Source: Spirochaeta sp. UBA5339
Lineage (GTDB): Bacteria; Spirochaetota; Spirochaetia; DSM-2461
Direction of reading: 5' to 3'
NCBI GenBank assembly: GCA_002408085.1
Contig: DHQL01000016.1
Span: 31,395 to 95,394 of the forward strand
Length of the DNA stretch: 64,000 nt
Shown: piece after piece, positions 40,900-49,849 of the stretch
How positions within the stretch are numbered: position 1 is the stretch's first letter
Layout of the letters: the number at the start of each line of letters is the position of its first letter
Position numbers and translations under genes: made by a program
The notes under the pieces: model-generated
Told to the model about the DNA's origin: nothing
What the model saw: the letters and a program-made list of their open reading frames with translations, nothing else
Databases searched by the model: none

Positions 40900-42669
40900 T
40901 TACTCCCTGTAGGTATCCATCACCACCCTTATCTCATCCAGAGACTCCACAAAAACCTCGAAGAGATAGGGATCAAAGGAGCCGGTCATCTCATTCTCCA
41001 TTATGTCCAGAGCCTTTTCCACAGAGAAGGCCTCCTTGTAGGGACGCTTTGAGGTAAGGGCATCGAATACATCGGCAATGGCCACGATCCGGCCGGCAAG
41101 GGGAATTTCACGCCCTTTAAGACCATTGGGATACCCAGTGCCATTGTACTTCTCATGGTGCCCCAGAATAATATCCTCTGCTGTCTTCAGGATGGGTTGG
41201 TTAAGGATATTCACCATCCTTTTATTCATACTCCGGATAATTTTCAGCCCCACATTAACATGACTCTTCATCTGTGCGTACTCACCATCTGTCAGGACTC
41301 CGGGCTTCAACAGAATGCTGTCGGGAACGGCAATCTTTCCTATATCATGGAGGGGGGCGAACCAGAGCAGCTCCCTGGGGAATCCCGGACTGACCGAGAA
41401 GTCCCTGCGGGAGAGCTTCCGGGCAATTATTGATGCATACCGGGACATTCTGGAAAGATGCTCCGAGGTTTCGTTGTCCTTCTCGTCCATCAGCCCCACC
41501 ATGGCATTGGCGGACTCGGCAATTAGTTCCTGGGCCATATACTCATGATAGAGTTTTGATTTGATCCTGTTTCCGATTCTCTGGGCAATCTTGATATGCA
41601 CCGGTTTATAGACATTTTTTTCCAGACTGGAAAAGAAGAGAAAGCCGATACACCGGCGGTTTTGAACCAGGGGGATGGTCAGGCTGCTTTGGATTCCCTC
41701 CCTGAGGATAAGCATGGTGGACTCTGATACCTTCTTTTTATGTGCATAACCGGGCAGATCGTTGATAATTCGCCCCTCCCCCCTCTCGATCAGCTGAGGC
41801 AGGGTGGACTGGTATAGATACTCCGAATGTCCCGGCTCCAGAAAGACCCCTTGATATTTTGTAAAAGCCGATTCTGCGGTAACCCGGCCAGCCTGATCGT
41901 TTACCGCAAGGGCTATCCTGTCAAAGGGGATGATTTTATAGATAACCGGGGCCAGGTTCTCCAGGATTTCAGGAATGCCTCCATACCCTTCAATATTGTC
42001 GATATACTGATCAAGGAGGATATCCCTGTCGATGCGGTTCACCATTTCATTAAGCCGTTTAACCTCTTCCGGTGCCTTGGGAGGGAGGGAGAAGAAGTCG
42101 GCACTCTCGTAATTAAGCCTGGTATCGATGATATCCATGCCCTTGAGCATTACATCAATAGAGTGGTCTACAGACCTTCCGAAGAGCCTGAAGAGGATAT
42201 ACATACCAAGAACGAAAAGAAAGACAATTCCCAGAAGTATATAGATAACAAGAAATATGCCCCTCATAATCCTGTTATTCAAAGTTCTCAGATATCCTGC
42301 GTAGCTGACAAGTTCCTCGCGATAGGCCTGATGCTCCTTCTCGCCCGAAAAAGCAGGAAATGGAAGTTTTTCTGAAGTAACCAGAAGACGTCCGGGAGAG
42401 AACAGACCATCCTCTAACTCCTCCAGTAGAGCCTCATATTCACTGTACTCCTTAAGAAGAGCCTTGGATGGAGTGTCAGTACTGTCTCTGAGAGCGAGTG
42501 CCAGGGTATTGATTTTCTGAAGTATGGTTGATGAGGATTTTTCCATTACTGTGATAGAAATCCTGCTGAATACAAGTAAAATAATACAGAGAACCGTTAT
42601 AAAGAGAATATAGTGCATAAGGTGAGCTATCTTTCTGCTGGAATTGCCGATACTGTATTTTTCCGCCAT
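40900..42669 (-). CDS. Membrane-bound GAF/HD-GYP cyclic-di-GMP phosphodiesterase
   Basis: 589 residues. A first transmembrane helix near 15-35 and a second near 140-160 bracket a periplasmic sensor region. A GAF-like domain (about 220-370: FDRIALAVNDQAGRVTAESA, SLTIPLVQNRRCIGFLFFSS) precedes an HD-GYP domain with HDIGKIAVP near 443 and GHHEKYNGTGYPNGLKG near 505. HD-GYP enzymes hydrolyse cyclic di-GMP. The HD pair and a complete GYP motif suggest activity. It faces away from the maf gene and is separated from the CIS cargo by the structured element. Confidence 0.9.
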   Translation of the reverse strand: MAEKYSIGNSSRKIAHLMHYILFITVLCIILLVFSRISITVMEKSSSTILQKINTLALALRDSTDTPSKALLKEYSEYEALLEELEDGLFSPGRLLVTSEKLPFPAFSGEKEHQAYREELVSYAGYLRTLNNRIMRGIFLVIYILLGIVFLFVLGMYILFRLFGRSVDHSIDVMLKGMDIIDTRLNYESADFFSLPPKAPEEVKRLNEMVNRIDRDILLDQYIDNIEGYGGIPEILENLAPVIYKIIPFDRIALAVNDQAGRVTAESAFTKYQGVFLEPGHSEYLYQSTLPQLIERGEGRIINDLPGYAHKKKVSESTMLILREGIQSSLTIPLVQNRRCIGFLFFSSLEKNVYKPVHIKIAQRIGNRIKSKLYHEYMAQELIAESANAMVGLMDEKDNETSEHLSRMSRYASIIARKLSRRDFSVSPGFPRELLWFAPLHDIGKIAVPDSILLKPGVLTDGEYAQMKSHVNVGLKIIRSMNKRMVNILNQPILKTAEDIILGHHEKYNGTGYPNGLKGREIPLAGRIVAIADVFDALTSKRPYKEAFSVEKALDIMENEMTGSFDPYLFEVFVESLDEIRVVMDTYRE

Positions 42670-42790
42670 AATACCTTCTGTTTTTAATTAAATATTCCCA
42701 TGAACCGCCGATTCACCTATGTTGATTATAAGTATAATTGATGGGGAATCAAATTAATAGGTTTTTACACGGCTATACAGGAGTTCAATT

Positions 42791-43375
42791 ATGACAAAAC
42801 GAATCTACCTGGCCTCGGCCTCCCCCAGAAGAAAGGAGCTTGTCCTGCAGATGGGTCTTGAGTGCACCGTGGTTCCCGTGGATGTGGAAGAGCATCTGGA
42901 CCAGGGTATTCCGGCCCATATCCTTGCCTGTGAACTCTCCGAGCTGAAGATGAAGGCCTGCCTGGAAACGTCCTCCCGGTATCCTGATGATGCGGTCTTT
43001 CTGACCGCCGACACCCTGATTTCCCTGGATGATGAGAAGATCGGCAAGCCTGATTCCAGAGACGAGGCTTTTCGGATACTTGAGAAGCTCCAGGGAAGAA
43101 GCCATCAGGTGATTACCGGATTTTCCCTTGCTGGAGGGGGAATAGAAGGGATTATTACGGAAAGCGAGGTGACAGATGTGACCTTCTGCCCCATGAACAG
43201 CTTTGAAATAGAGGAATATCTGGGTACGGAAGAGTGGAAGGGCGTGGCCGGTGCCTACCGTATACAGGAACAGGGTGGAAAGTACATATCTTCCCTCAAT
43301 GGCACGTTTTACAACGTCATGGGCTTGCCAATAAACCGTATATATGGCATCTTAAGCAGGCTGATTTTCAGCTAA
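42791..43375 (+). CDS. maf: Maf-family nucleoside triphosphate pyrophosphatase
   Basis: 194 residues, full length for Maf. The phosphate-binding motif is at the N-terminus (YLASASPRRKELVLQMGLEC), and FLTADTLISLDDEKIGKP and GRSHQVITGFSLA are the later conserved motifs. Maf proteins hydrolyse non-canonical or modified nucleotides and affect septum formation. AGGAG lies nine bases before the ATG. The gene precedes the rpsB operon on the same strand. Confidence 0.93.
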   Translation: MTKRIYLASASPRRKELVLQMGLECTVVPVDVEEHLDQGIPAHILACELSELKMKACLETSSRYPDDAVFLTADTLISLDDEKIGKPDSRDEAFRILEKLQGRSHQVITGFSLAGGGIEGIITESEVTDVTFCPMNSFEIEEYLGTEEWKGVAGAYRIQEQGGKYISSLNGTFYNVMGLPINRIYGILSRLIFS

Positions 43376-43465
43376 TAATTTTCCGGTTGCACTTATATCT
43401 TTCTCCACAGTGATTTTATCGCGGTGAATGAAAGGGAAAGACGACAACTGAGATCAAGCGAAGGA

Positions 43466-43485
43466 CCGCCTTAAATAGAAGGCGG
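43466..43485 (+). promoter_or_regulatory. Hairpin in the rpsB leader
   Basis: CCGCCTT (43466-43472) and AAGGCGG (43479-43485) form a perfect seven-base stem with a six-base loop, ending three bases before the rpsB ribosome site (TAGGAG). Its location suits control of rpsB translation, possibly by ribosomal protein S2; that is inference. Confidence 0.5.
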
Positions 43486-43498
43486 AATAGGAGACTAC

Positions 43499-44302
43499 AT
43501 GGCTGTAGTAACAATGAAAAACCTGCTCGAATCAGGTGTACACTTCGGTCACCAGACCAAGCGCTGGGACCCCAGAATGAAGAAGTTCATTTTCTCACAG
43601 AGAAATGGAATTCACATCATCGACCTTCAGAAGACTATCGTCGCTATCCGCGAGGCATACGACGTAGTAAGAAAGAACGTACTTGACGGAAAGTCCGTTC
43701 TCTTCGTAGGTACCAAAAAACAGGCTCAGGCCGCCATCGCAAGAGAAGCCGAACGCTGTGACATGTTCTATGTTAACAACAGATGGCTCGGCGGTATGCT
43801 GACAAACTTCACAACAATCAAGAAATCTCTCCACCAGCTCAAGAGAATTGAGAAGATGGAAGTTGACGGAACTTTCGAACAGCTCACCAAGAAAGAAGTT
43901 TCCAAGCTTCTGAAAGAAAAGGGCAGACTCGAAAAGAACCTCGGCGGTATCAAGAACATGACAGAACTCCCCGGAGTAATGTTCATCATTGACACCAAAA
44001 CAGAAGCAATTGCTGTTGCCGAAGCCAAGAGAATGGGCATTCCTATCATCGCGGTTGTAGACACAAACTGTAACCCCGAAGGTATCGACTACCCCATCCC
44101 CGGTAACGACGACGCTATCAGAGCGATCAGCCTGTTCACACAGATCATCGCCAACGCAGTTGTTGAAGCCGACAACGAAATCGGACTGGAAGTTATTGAA
44201 AGCCTTCAGGACGAGGAAGCTCCCGCTGAGGAAGCTACTGAAGAGGCATCTGAAGAAACAACTGAAGCTGGCGACAGCGACGTTGTTTATGAAACTGAAT
44301 AA
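43499..44302 (+). CDS. rpsB: 30S ribosomal protein S2
   Basis: 267 residues. The S2 signatures are clear: LLESGVHFGHQTKRWDPRMK at the N-terminus, FVNNRWLGG-type YVNNRWLGGMLTNFTTIKKS, and the C-terminal PIIAVVDTNCNPEGIDYPIP. The protein ends in an acidic Ala/Glu/Thr-rich tail of about 30 residues beyond the usual core. First gene of a translation and envelope gene group; tsf follows after 12 bases. Ribosome site TAGGAG. Confidence 0.97.
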   Translation: MAVVTMKNLLESGVHFGHQTKRWDPRMKKFIFSQRNGIHIIDLQKTIVAIREAYDVVRKNVLDGKSVLFVGTKKQAQAAIAREAERCDMFYVNNRWLGGMLTNFTTIKKSLHQLKRIEKMEVDGTFEQLTKKEVSKLLKEKGRLEKNLGGIKNMTELPGVMFIIDTKTEAIAVAEAKRMGIPIIAVVDTNCNPEGIDYPIPGNDDAIRAISLFTQIIANAVVEADNEIGLEVIESLQDEEAPAEEATEEASEETTEAGDSDVVYETE

Positions 44303-44314
44303 GAGGAGATTATT

Positions 44315-45157
44315 GTGGCAGTATCACCAGCTGATGTAAAAAAACTGAGAGACAAAACTCTGGCAGGAATGCTTGACTGTAAAAACGCACTGATTGAAGC
44401 AGACGGAGACTTTGCTGCAGCGGAAAGAATCCTTAAAGAAAAGGGTCTTGCCAGCGCAGACAAGAGAGCCGGACGCGCTACTGGTGCGGGTGCAGTTTTC
44501 ACAGCAGTAGCAGGCGGAACAGCAGCAGCTATCGAGCTGAACTGTGAAACCGACTTTGTTGCCAAGAACGCCGTTTTCGGTGAGTCCGGTAACAAGATCG
44601 CTGCTTTCTGTGCAGAGAACAAGGTATCTGAATCCAATGCTGATGTAGAAAATCTTGTAAAAGAAGCTATTTCAGTACTGAAAGAGAACATGACCGTTAA
44701 GAGAATTTCTCTGATGGAAGCTGCCGACTCTGACTGTGTTGTAGATTACCTCCACAACAACGGACAGATTGGTGTTATGGTAAAACTCAGCTGCGACAGC
44801 GCTGAGACTGCTGCCAAGGACGAAGTTAAGGCTCTGGCCACAGACCTCGCCCTCCACGCAGCTGCTTTCAATCCCACATACCTGAACCGCGGCAAAGTTG
44901 ACGCGGCATACATCACTGAGCAGGAAGGAATCTTCAAGGCTCAGACCGAAGGTATGGATAAGCCCGAGAAAGTTATCGAAGGCATTATTAAGGGTAAGCT
45001 GAACAAGCACCTGGCTCAGGTCTGCTTTGTAGACCAGGCATTTGTTAAAAACGACAAACTGTCTTGTGCCCAGGCTTGTGCTGAAGTAGCCAAAGCCGTT
45101 GGCGGAAAAGTTGAACTGACTGACTACATCTACATGATGGTCGGCGAAGAAGTGTAA
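44315..45157 (+). CDS. tsf: Translation elongation factor Ts
   Basis: 280 residues from a GTG start with AAGAGGAG upstream. It contains the EF-Ts N-terminal UBA-like domain (VKKLRDKTLAGMLDCKNAL) and the conserved ELNCETDFVAKN-type signature (AAIELNCETDFVAKNAVFGE), followed by the dimerisation part. It exchanges GDP for GTP on EF-Tu. It is co-transcribed with rpsB and followed by a good terminator. Confidence 0.97.
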   Translation: MAVSPADVKKLRDKTLAGMLDCKNALIEADGDFAAAERILKEKGLASADKRAGRATGAGAVFTAVAGGTAAAIELNCETDFVAKNAVFGESGNKIAAFCAENKVSESNADVENLVKEAISVLKENMTVKRISLMEAADSDCVVDYLHNNGQIGVMVKLSCDSAETAAKDEVKALATDLALHAAAFNPTYLNRGKVDAAYITEQEGIFKAQTEGMDKPEKVIEGIIKGKLNKHLAQVCFVDQAFVKNDKLSCAQACAEVAKAVGGKVELTDYIYMMVGEEV

Positions 45158-45170
45158 TCTTTTCATCCTG

Positions 45171-45198
45171 ACGCCCCCTGTGATATCATAGGGGGTGT
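45171..45198 (+). terminator. Rho-independent terminator after tsf
   Basis: ACGCCCCCT (45171-45179) pairs with AGGGGGTGT (45190-45198) around a ten-base loop and is followed by TTATATTTAT. It ends the rpsB-tsf unit 13 bases after the stop. Confidence 0.8.
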
Positions 45199-45271
45199 TT
45201 ATATTTATAAGCACCTTCAATACTTTAGGAAGTTGCCAGAACTTAATGACTGCAACTAAAAGGAAGTTAAT

Positions 45272-45814
45272 ATGGATACCGTAAAGAAATCTGCAGAAGA
45301 CAGAATGAAAAAAACCGTCAAGGCTCTGAAAGAGGAGTTCAACACCATCAGAACAGGCCGCGCCTCGGCAAGCCTCTTCGATAAGGTCAATGTTGAGTAC
45401 TACGGAAGCCCCACCCCTCTGAATCAGCTGGCCAATATCTCCATTCCCGAAGCCAGACTGATCGTTATTCAGCCCTTCGATAAGAATGCCCTGGGAGACA
45501 TCGAGAAGGCCATCATGACTTCAGAACTCTCACTGAACCCCAACAACGACGGAAAAGTTATCCGTATCAATATTCCCCCTCTTACAGAGGAAAGACGTAA
45601 GGACCTGGTCAAGCAGGCTAAAAACGTCGGTGAACAGAGCCGTGTCTCCGTCAGAAACATCCGCCGTGATGTAAACGATCAGATCAAGAAGGGTGAGTTC
45701 ACAGAAGATGAACAGAAAAAAGGCATGGATGAGATCCAGAAGCTGACCGATGAGTACATCAAGGAAATCGGTACCATTATTGATGACAAAGAAAAGGAAA
45801 TAATGGAGATTTAA
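45272..45814 (+). CDS. frr: Ribosome recycling factor
   Basis: 180 residues, near the usual 185. Conserved stretches include EEFNTIRTGRASASLFDKVN, ISIPEARLIVIQPFDKN and the C-terminal helix ending DDKEKEIMEI. It separates ribosomes after termination together with EF-G. AAGGAAG precedes the ATG. The stop overlaps the uppS start by one base. Confidence 0.97.
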   Translation: MDTVKKSAEDRMKKTVKALKEEFNTIRTGRASASLFDKVNVEYYGSPTPLNQLANISIPEARLIVIQPFDKNALGDIEKAIMTSELSLNPNNDGKVIRINIPPLTEERRKDLVKQAKNVGEQSRVSVRNIRRDVNDQIKKGEFTEDEQKKGMDEIQKLTDEYIKEIGTIIDDKEKEIMEI

Positions 45815-46500
45815 TGGCTTCAGAAATGCCCGCCCATATCGGGGTCATCATGGATGGCAACGGCCGCTGGGCGAAAAACCGCGGCCAGAACAGATCAGCC
45901 GGCCACCGCGAGGGTTTGAATGCAGCCAAAGCAGTGGTTAAAGCCGCTTCCGACATGGGTATCAAATACCTCTCGCTCTACGTCTTCTCTACCGAAAACT
46001 GGAAACGCACCGAAGACGAGGTCTCCTTTCTTATGGTTCTAATCAAGAGCTATCTCAAGAAGGAGTACCAGTTCTACAAGGACAACTCCATCAGGGTTGT
46101 CCACTCCGGGGATCTGAAGAAGCTCCCGGCGGATATCCAGAAAGAGATCAGCACCGTTTCCGAACAGACAGCCTCCTTTGACGGTTTGACTGTCAACCTG
46201 CTGATCAATTACGGCGGCCAGGATGAGATCGTAAGAGCAGCTAATAAATGCATTGAAAAGGGTTCTCCCATAACCGCTGAAACACTCACGGCATCCCTGG
46301 ACAACCCCCAAATTCCTCCAGTTGACCTGATGATCAGGACCGGGGGAGAGAAAAGGATCAGCAACTTCCTGATTTGGCAAACAGCCTATGCTGAACTATA
46401 TTTTACAGAGAAACTATGGCCTGACTGGACAGGGGAAGATCTGCAGAAAGCTGTAGACTCCTTCACAAACCGCGAAAGGCGCTTCGGCGGAGTTAAATAG
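45814..46500 (+). CDS. uppS: Undecaprenyl (polyprenyl) diphosphate synthase
   Basis: 228 residues. Catalytic signature HIGVIMDGNGRWAKNRGQNR with the Asp in MDGNGRWA, substrate motif LSLYVFSTENWKR, and the C-terminal RTGGEKRISNFLIWQTAYAE block. It makes the C55 lipid carrier for cell wall synthesis by cis-prenyl addition. It directly abuts cdsA (stop then ATG) within the frr-uppS-cdsA-dxr-rseP unit. Confidence 0.97.
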   Translation: MASEMPAHIGVIMDGNGRWAKNRGQNRSAGHREGLNAAKAVVKAASDMGIKYLSLYVFSTENWKRTEDEVSFLMVLIKSYLKKEYQFYKDNSIRVVHSGDLKKLPADIQKEISTVSEQTASFDGLTVNLLINYGGQDEIVRAANKCIEKGSPITAETLTASLDNPQIPPVDLMIRTGGEKRISNFLIWQTAYAELYFTEKLWPDWTGEDLQKAVDSFTNRERRFGGVK

Positions 46501-47346
46501 ATGAATAATACACAGAAAAGATTTCTCCTTTTTGTTCTGGCTCTGCCGATTCTGGCCTGCCTGATCCTTGTCTCTTGGCAGAATCACCTGATAATAAACT
46601 TCCTGATTATGGTAATCACCGTAGTCGGAACCAACGAAGTGGCCAATATGTTCAGAAAAGCGGGGATATCGGTTCCCGTAACGGCTCTGACTGCCGCTTC
46701 GGCCATACTGCCGGTTGTCACCTACCTGATCGTCATCGGAGTTCTCCCTGAGAGCATTATTCCTCTCTACTTTCTACTGGCGGGACTCTTTGTCCTGATC
46801 TTTCCGATCTTTACAATGGCATCCGTAGAGTTCAAGGGACTGATCGAGGCAGCTGCCTGCTCCCTGATCAGCCTCTTCTACCCTGGTTACTTTCTGACCT
46901 ACATCGTCCGGTTCACCGGATTTGAGCACGCCACAGGTATTCTGATTATCTTTATGCTTATGGTCTACCTGAATGACTCAAACGCCTGGTTTATGGGTGT
47001 CTTTTTCGGAAAGAACTCTAAAAGAGGACTCTTCGCGGTAAGCCCGAACAAGAGCCTGATCGGTTTTATCGGAGGAATTTTTGCCTCCTGTGCTGTAACC
47101 ATAGGTGCCTGGTTTTTGTTTCCAGATATAATGCACGGTCCTCTGTGGATGACCGTTCTTCTGGGTCTTGTTGCCGGAATGACTACCATTCTGGGAGACC
47201 TGATTGAATCGGGTATTAAACGGTCTGCAGGTGTAAAGGATTCGGGTTCCATCGTAATGGGACGTGGGGGGCTCCTGGACTCCATAGACTCCCTGCTCCT
47301 GACAGGACCCGTATTCTTCTACTACCTGTATTTAACCAGTCTGTAA
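46501..47346 (+). CDS. cdsA: Phosphatidate cytidylyltransferase
   Basis: 281 residues with about eight membrane helices. The family signature appears as KRSAGVKDSGSIVMGRGGLL with the conserved Lys-Asp and Gly-rich end, followed by DSIDSLL. It converts phosphatidic acid and CTP to CDP-diacylglycerol, the precursor of phospholipids. Starts immediately after uppS. Confidence 0.93.
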   Translation: MNNTQKRFLLFVLALPILACLILVSWQNHLIINFLIMVITVVGTNEVANMFRKAGISVPVTALTAASAILPVVTYLIVIGVLPESIIPLYFLLAGLFVLIFPIFTMASVEFKGLIEAAACSLISLFYPGYFLTYIVRFTGFEHATGILIIFMLMVYLNDSNAWFMGVFFGKNSKRGLFAVSPNKSLIGFIGGIFASCAVTIGAWFLFPDIMHGPLWMTVLLGLVAGMTTILGDLIESGIKRSAGVKDSGSIVMGRGGLLDSIDSLLLTGPVFFYYLYLTSL

Positions 47347-47378
47347 AACCGCAGGTGCATTCAAAAGGCGTTTAAGAA

Positions 47379-48506
47379 ATGAAAAAAGTATTAGTTTTGG
47401 GTTCTACCGGCTCCATCGGCCGGAGCACCCTGGATATAATCCGAAGTTATCCCGGGGAGTTCCATCTGGCCGGTCTTCATGCCCACAGCAATGAGGAGCG
47501 GCTTCTTGCGGATGCAAAGAACTACTCCGGAATTCCTCTCTGCCTCAGCTCCGGCACGGAGAATCCTGATATTAAATACAGGGGTCCCGAAGGTATCCTT
47601 GAGCTTATCAGAGAGTCCGGGGCAGATATTGTGGTAAACGGCATTGTCGGTGCCAACGGTCTGACCCCTTCGGCTCAGGTACTGGAGTGCGGCATGGACC
47701 TGGCCCTGGCCAACAAGGAATCCATGGTCCTGGCCGGTCCCCTTATCAAAGATCTGGCTAAAAAAAACGGCTGCCGGCTTCTGCCGGTGGACTCGGAGCA
47801 TTCGGCCATTTTCCAGCTTCTGGAGAACAGAAAACCCGAAAGCGTAAACGAGATCATCCTTACTGCTTCGGGAGGCCCCTTCCGGAACAGAGACATTGCC
47901 GACTTTGACAGCATCACTGTGGAAGACGCCCTGGCCCACCCCACCTGGGCTATGGGCCCCAAGATCACCATTGATTCCGCCACCATGGCCAATAAGGGTC
48001 TGGAGGTTATTGAGGCCCAGCAGCTCTTCGATTTCGATATTGAGAGAATCAAGGTACTGATTCATCCTCAAAGCTATGTCCACTCTCTGATCCGTACAAA
48101 GGATCTGGCCCTCTATGCCCAGATATCCGAACCCGATATGAGACTTCCCATTCAGGATGCCCTCTTCTACCCGGACTCCAGAGAGGTTTCCTGGACCTAT
48201 CTGGACCTCGCCGGCAAGGTTCTTGAATTCCAGGCTCCGGACCTGAGAAAATTCCCCATGCTCAAGCATGCCTATGACTGTGCAGGAAACGGCGGCTCTT
48301 ACTCCGTAGCCTATAACGGTGCCAATGAGATCGCCGTTGATGCCTTCCTGAAACGGGAGATACCCTACTCCGCCATAGCCTCTGTCACCGAACAGGTCCT
48401 GCAGCAGGACTGGTCCGGAAGAGGCTCCACGGTCCAGGAGATTCTTGAAAGGGACGAAAGGTCCAGAGAACTGGCCCGGGACTATATAAGGACTCTGAAA
48501 TCATGA
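47379..48506 (+). CDS. dxr: 1-deoxy-D-xylulose 5-phosphate reductoisomerase
   Basis: 375 residues. NADPH-binding GSTGSIGRSTLDIIR at the N-terminus, LALANKESMVLAG, catalytic VDSEHSAIFQLLENR, and LTASGGPFRN. It performs the committed step of the non-mevalonate isoprenoid pathway, feeding the uppS product encoded upstream. It overlaps rseP by four bases. Confidence 0.97.
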   Translation: MKKVLVLGSTGSIGRSTLDIIRSYPGEFHLAGLHAHSNEERLLADAKNYSGIPLCLSSGTENPDIKYRGPEGILELIRESGADIVVNGIVGANGLTPSAQVLECGMDLALANKESMVLAGPLIKDLAKKNGCRLLPVDSEHSAIFQLLENRKPESVNEIILTASGGPFRNRDIADFDSITVEDALAHPTWAMGPKITIDSATMANKGLEVIEAQQLFDFDIERIKVLIHPQSYVHSLIRTKDLALYAQISEPDMRLPIQDALFYPDSREVSWTYLDLAGKVLEFQAPDLRKFPMLKHAYDCAGNGGSYSVAYNGANEIAVDAFLKREIPYSAIASVTEQVLQQDWSGRGSTVQEILERDERSRELARDYIRTLKS

Positions 48507-49846
48507 CAATGATTAAGATACTGACCGGCCTCCTCGGCCTTTCCATAGTCGTGGTGGTCCATGAAGCCGGCCACTTTATTGCCGCCCGCCTGTCGGGCAT
48601 CAAGGTAGAAGCCTTCTCCATCGGATGGGGAAAGGTTCTCTTTTCAAAGAAGTGGAAGGACACGGACTTCCGGATCTCCCTTTTCCCCCTGGGAGGCTAC
48701 TGCAAGATGCAGGGAGAACAGGCCATGATACAGGCCTGGGAAAGCAAGGCCCGGACCATCGATACCGATGAAGGAGACATGTACGCCGCGGCCTGGTGGA
48801 AGCGGATCATCGTATCCATAAGCGGCCCCGTAATGAACCTGATTATGGCTGGTCTGATCTTCTTTACAATCAGCCTTGTCGGATATCAGATTCACTACTA
48901 CCCCTCGGGAATTGTCCTCGCCTCGGAGTACAGCACAAGAAGCGACTTTCCCGCGGATACGGCGGGACTGAAAAGCGGTGATATTATCCGGGCCGTGGAC
49001 GACCGGGATATTGAACGCTTTGACCAGCTTCAGGAAGCCATTATGGTCAGCCCGGAAAAACCCCTTACCCTTACAGTCGAACGGGACGGACGGCTTCTGT
49101 CCATCACGACAGTCCCTGAACTGAATAAGGACAGCGGTGCGGGAATGCTGGGGATATTCCCCTGGATTGATGCTGTTGTAAAAGGGGTGTCCGAAAACAG
49201 CCTTTTCTTCGCGGCAGGCATGCAGGCTGGTGACAGGATTGTTGAAGCAGACGGCACTCCCGTCAGCCATGCTCTGGATTTCTCAAGGCTGACCGAAGGG
49301 TCAGTCTCTACACTGAAGGTCCTCCGGAACGGCGAAACCATCACCCTTAGGGTGCCTGAGAACAGCGATCTCCCCCATGGAGGAATTCAGTTTGAGTACC
49401 TGAGCCTGAGAACCCCCTCATTCAAACTCATCCACTCCGTTAAAGAGGGATTTACCGAGTCATGGAACACCGTTGCAAACTCCGCCAAGGGACTGGGAAT
49501 GCTCTTCAAGGGCATCAATCTTCAGTCGGCGGTTTCCGGGCCCTTACGAATCACCTATATGACAGGCGATCTGGCCTTCTCTGGATTTTCCGCAGGCATT
49601 GCCGAGGGATTTCTGAACTTCTTCCGCTTTATAGCCCTGATCAATGTGGCTCTCTTTATTATGAATCTTCTACCCATACCCGTTCTTGACGGCGGACAGA
49701 TCCTTCTCTTTCTTGTGGAGGGCATCACAAAGCGTAAGCCCAACCCCGCCGTACTCTACAGATACCAGATGCTTGGTACAATGATTGTATTCGCACTGAT
49801 AATATTCGCAACGACAAATGATATACTCTTTTTTTCAAGGAACTGA
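48503..49846 (+). CDS. rseP: Site-2 intramembrane metalloprotease RseP
   Basis: 447 residues. The zinc site VVVHEAGHFIAARL is in the first membrane helix, two PDZ-like regions follow (about 130-205 and 215-290), and the third zinc ligand lies in PIPVLDGGQILLF near 395. RseP-type proteases cleave transmembrane segments, for instance of anti-sigma factors, and clear signal peptides. Start overlaps dxr. Confidence 0.95.
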   Translation: MTMIKILTGLLGLSIVVVVHEAGHFIAARLSGIKVEAFSIGWGKVLFSKKWKDTDFRISLFPLGGYCKMQGEQAMIQAWESKARTIDTDEGDMYAAAWWKRIIVSISGPVMNLIMAGLIFFTISLVGYQIHYYPSGIVLASEYSTRSDFPADTAGLKSGDIIRAVDDRDIERFDQLQEAIMVSPEKPLTLTVERDGRLLSITTVPELNKDSGAGMLGIFPWIDAVVKGVSENSLFFAAGMQAGDRIVEADGTPVSHALDFSRLTEGSVSTLKVLRNGETITLRVPENSDLPHGGIQFEYLSLRTPSFKLIHSVKEGFTESWNTVANSAKGLGMLFKGINLQSAVSGPLRITYMTGDLAFSGFSAGIAEGFLNFFRFIALINVALFIMNLLPIPVLDGGQILLFLVEGITKRKPNPAVLYRYQMLGTMIVFALIIFATTNDILFFSRN

Positions 49847-49849
49847 TGT

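Noticed and set aside
47391..48269. 292-codon minus-strand frame opposite dxr
   Set aside because: The dxr sequence has all catalytic motifs; the opposite frame is a shadow with no motif.
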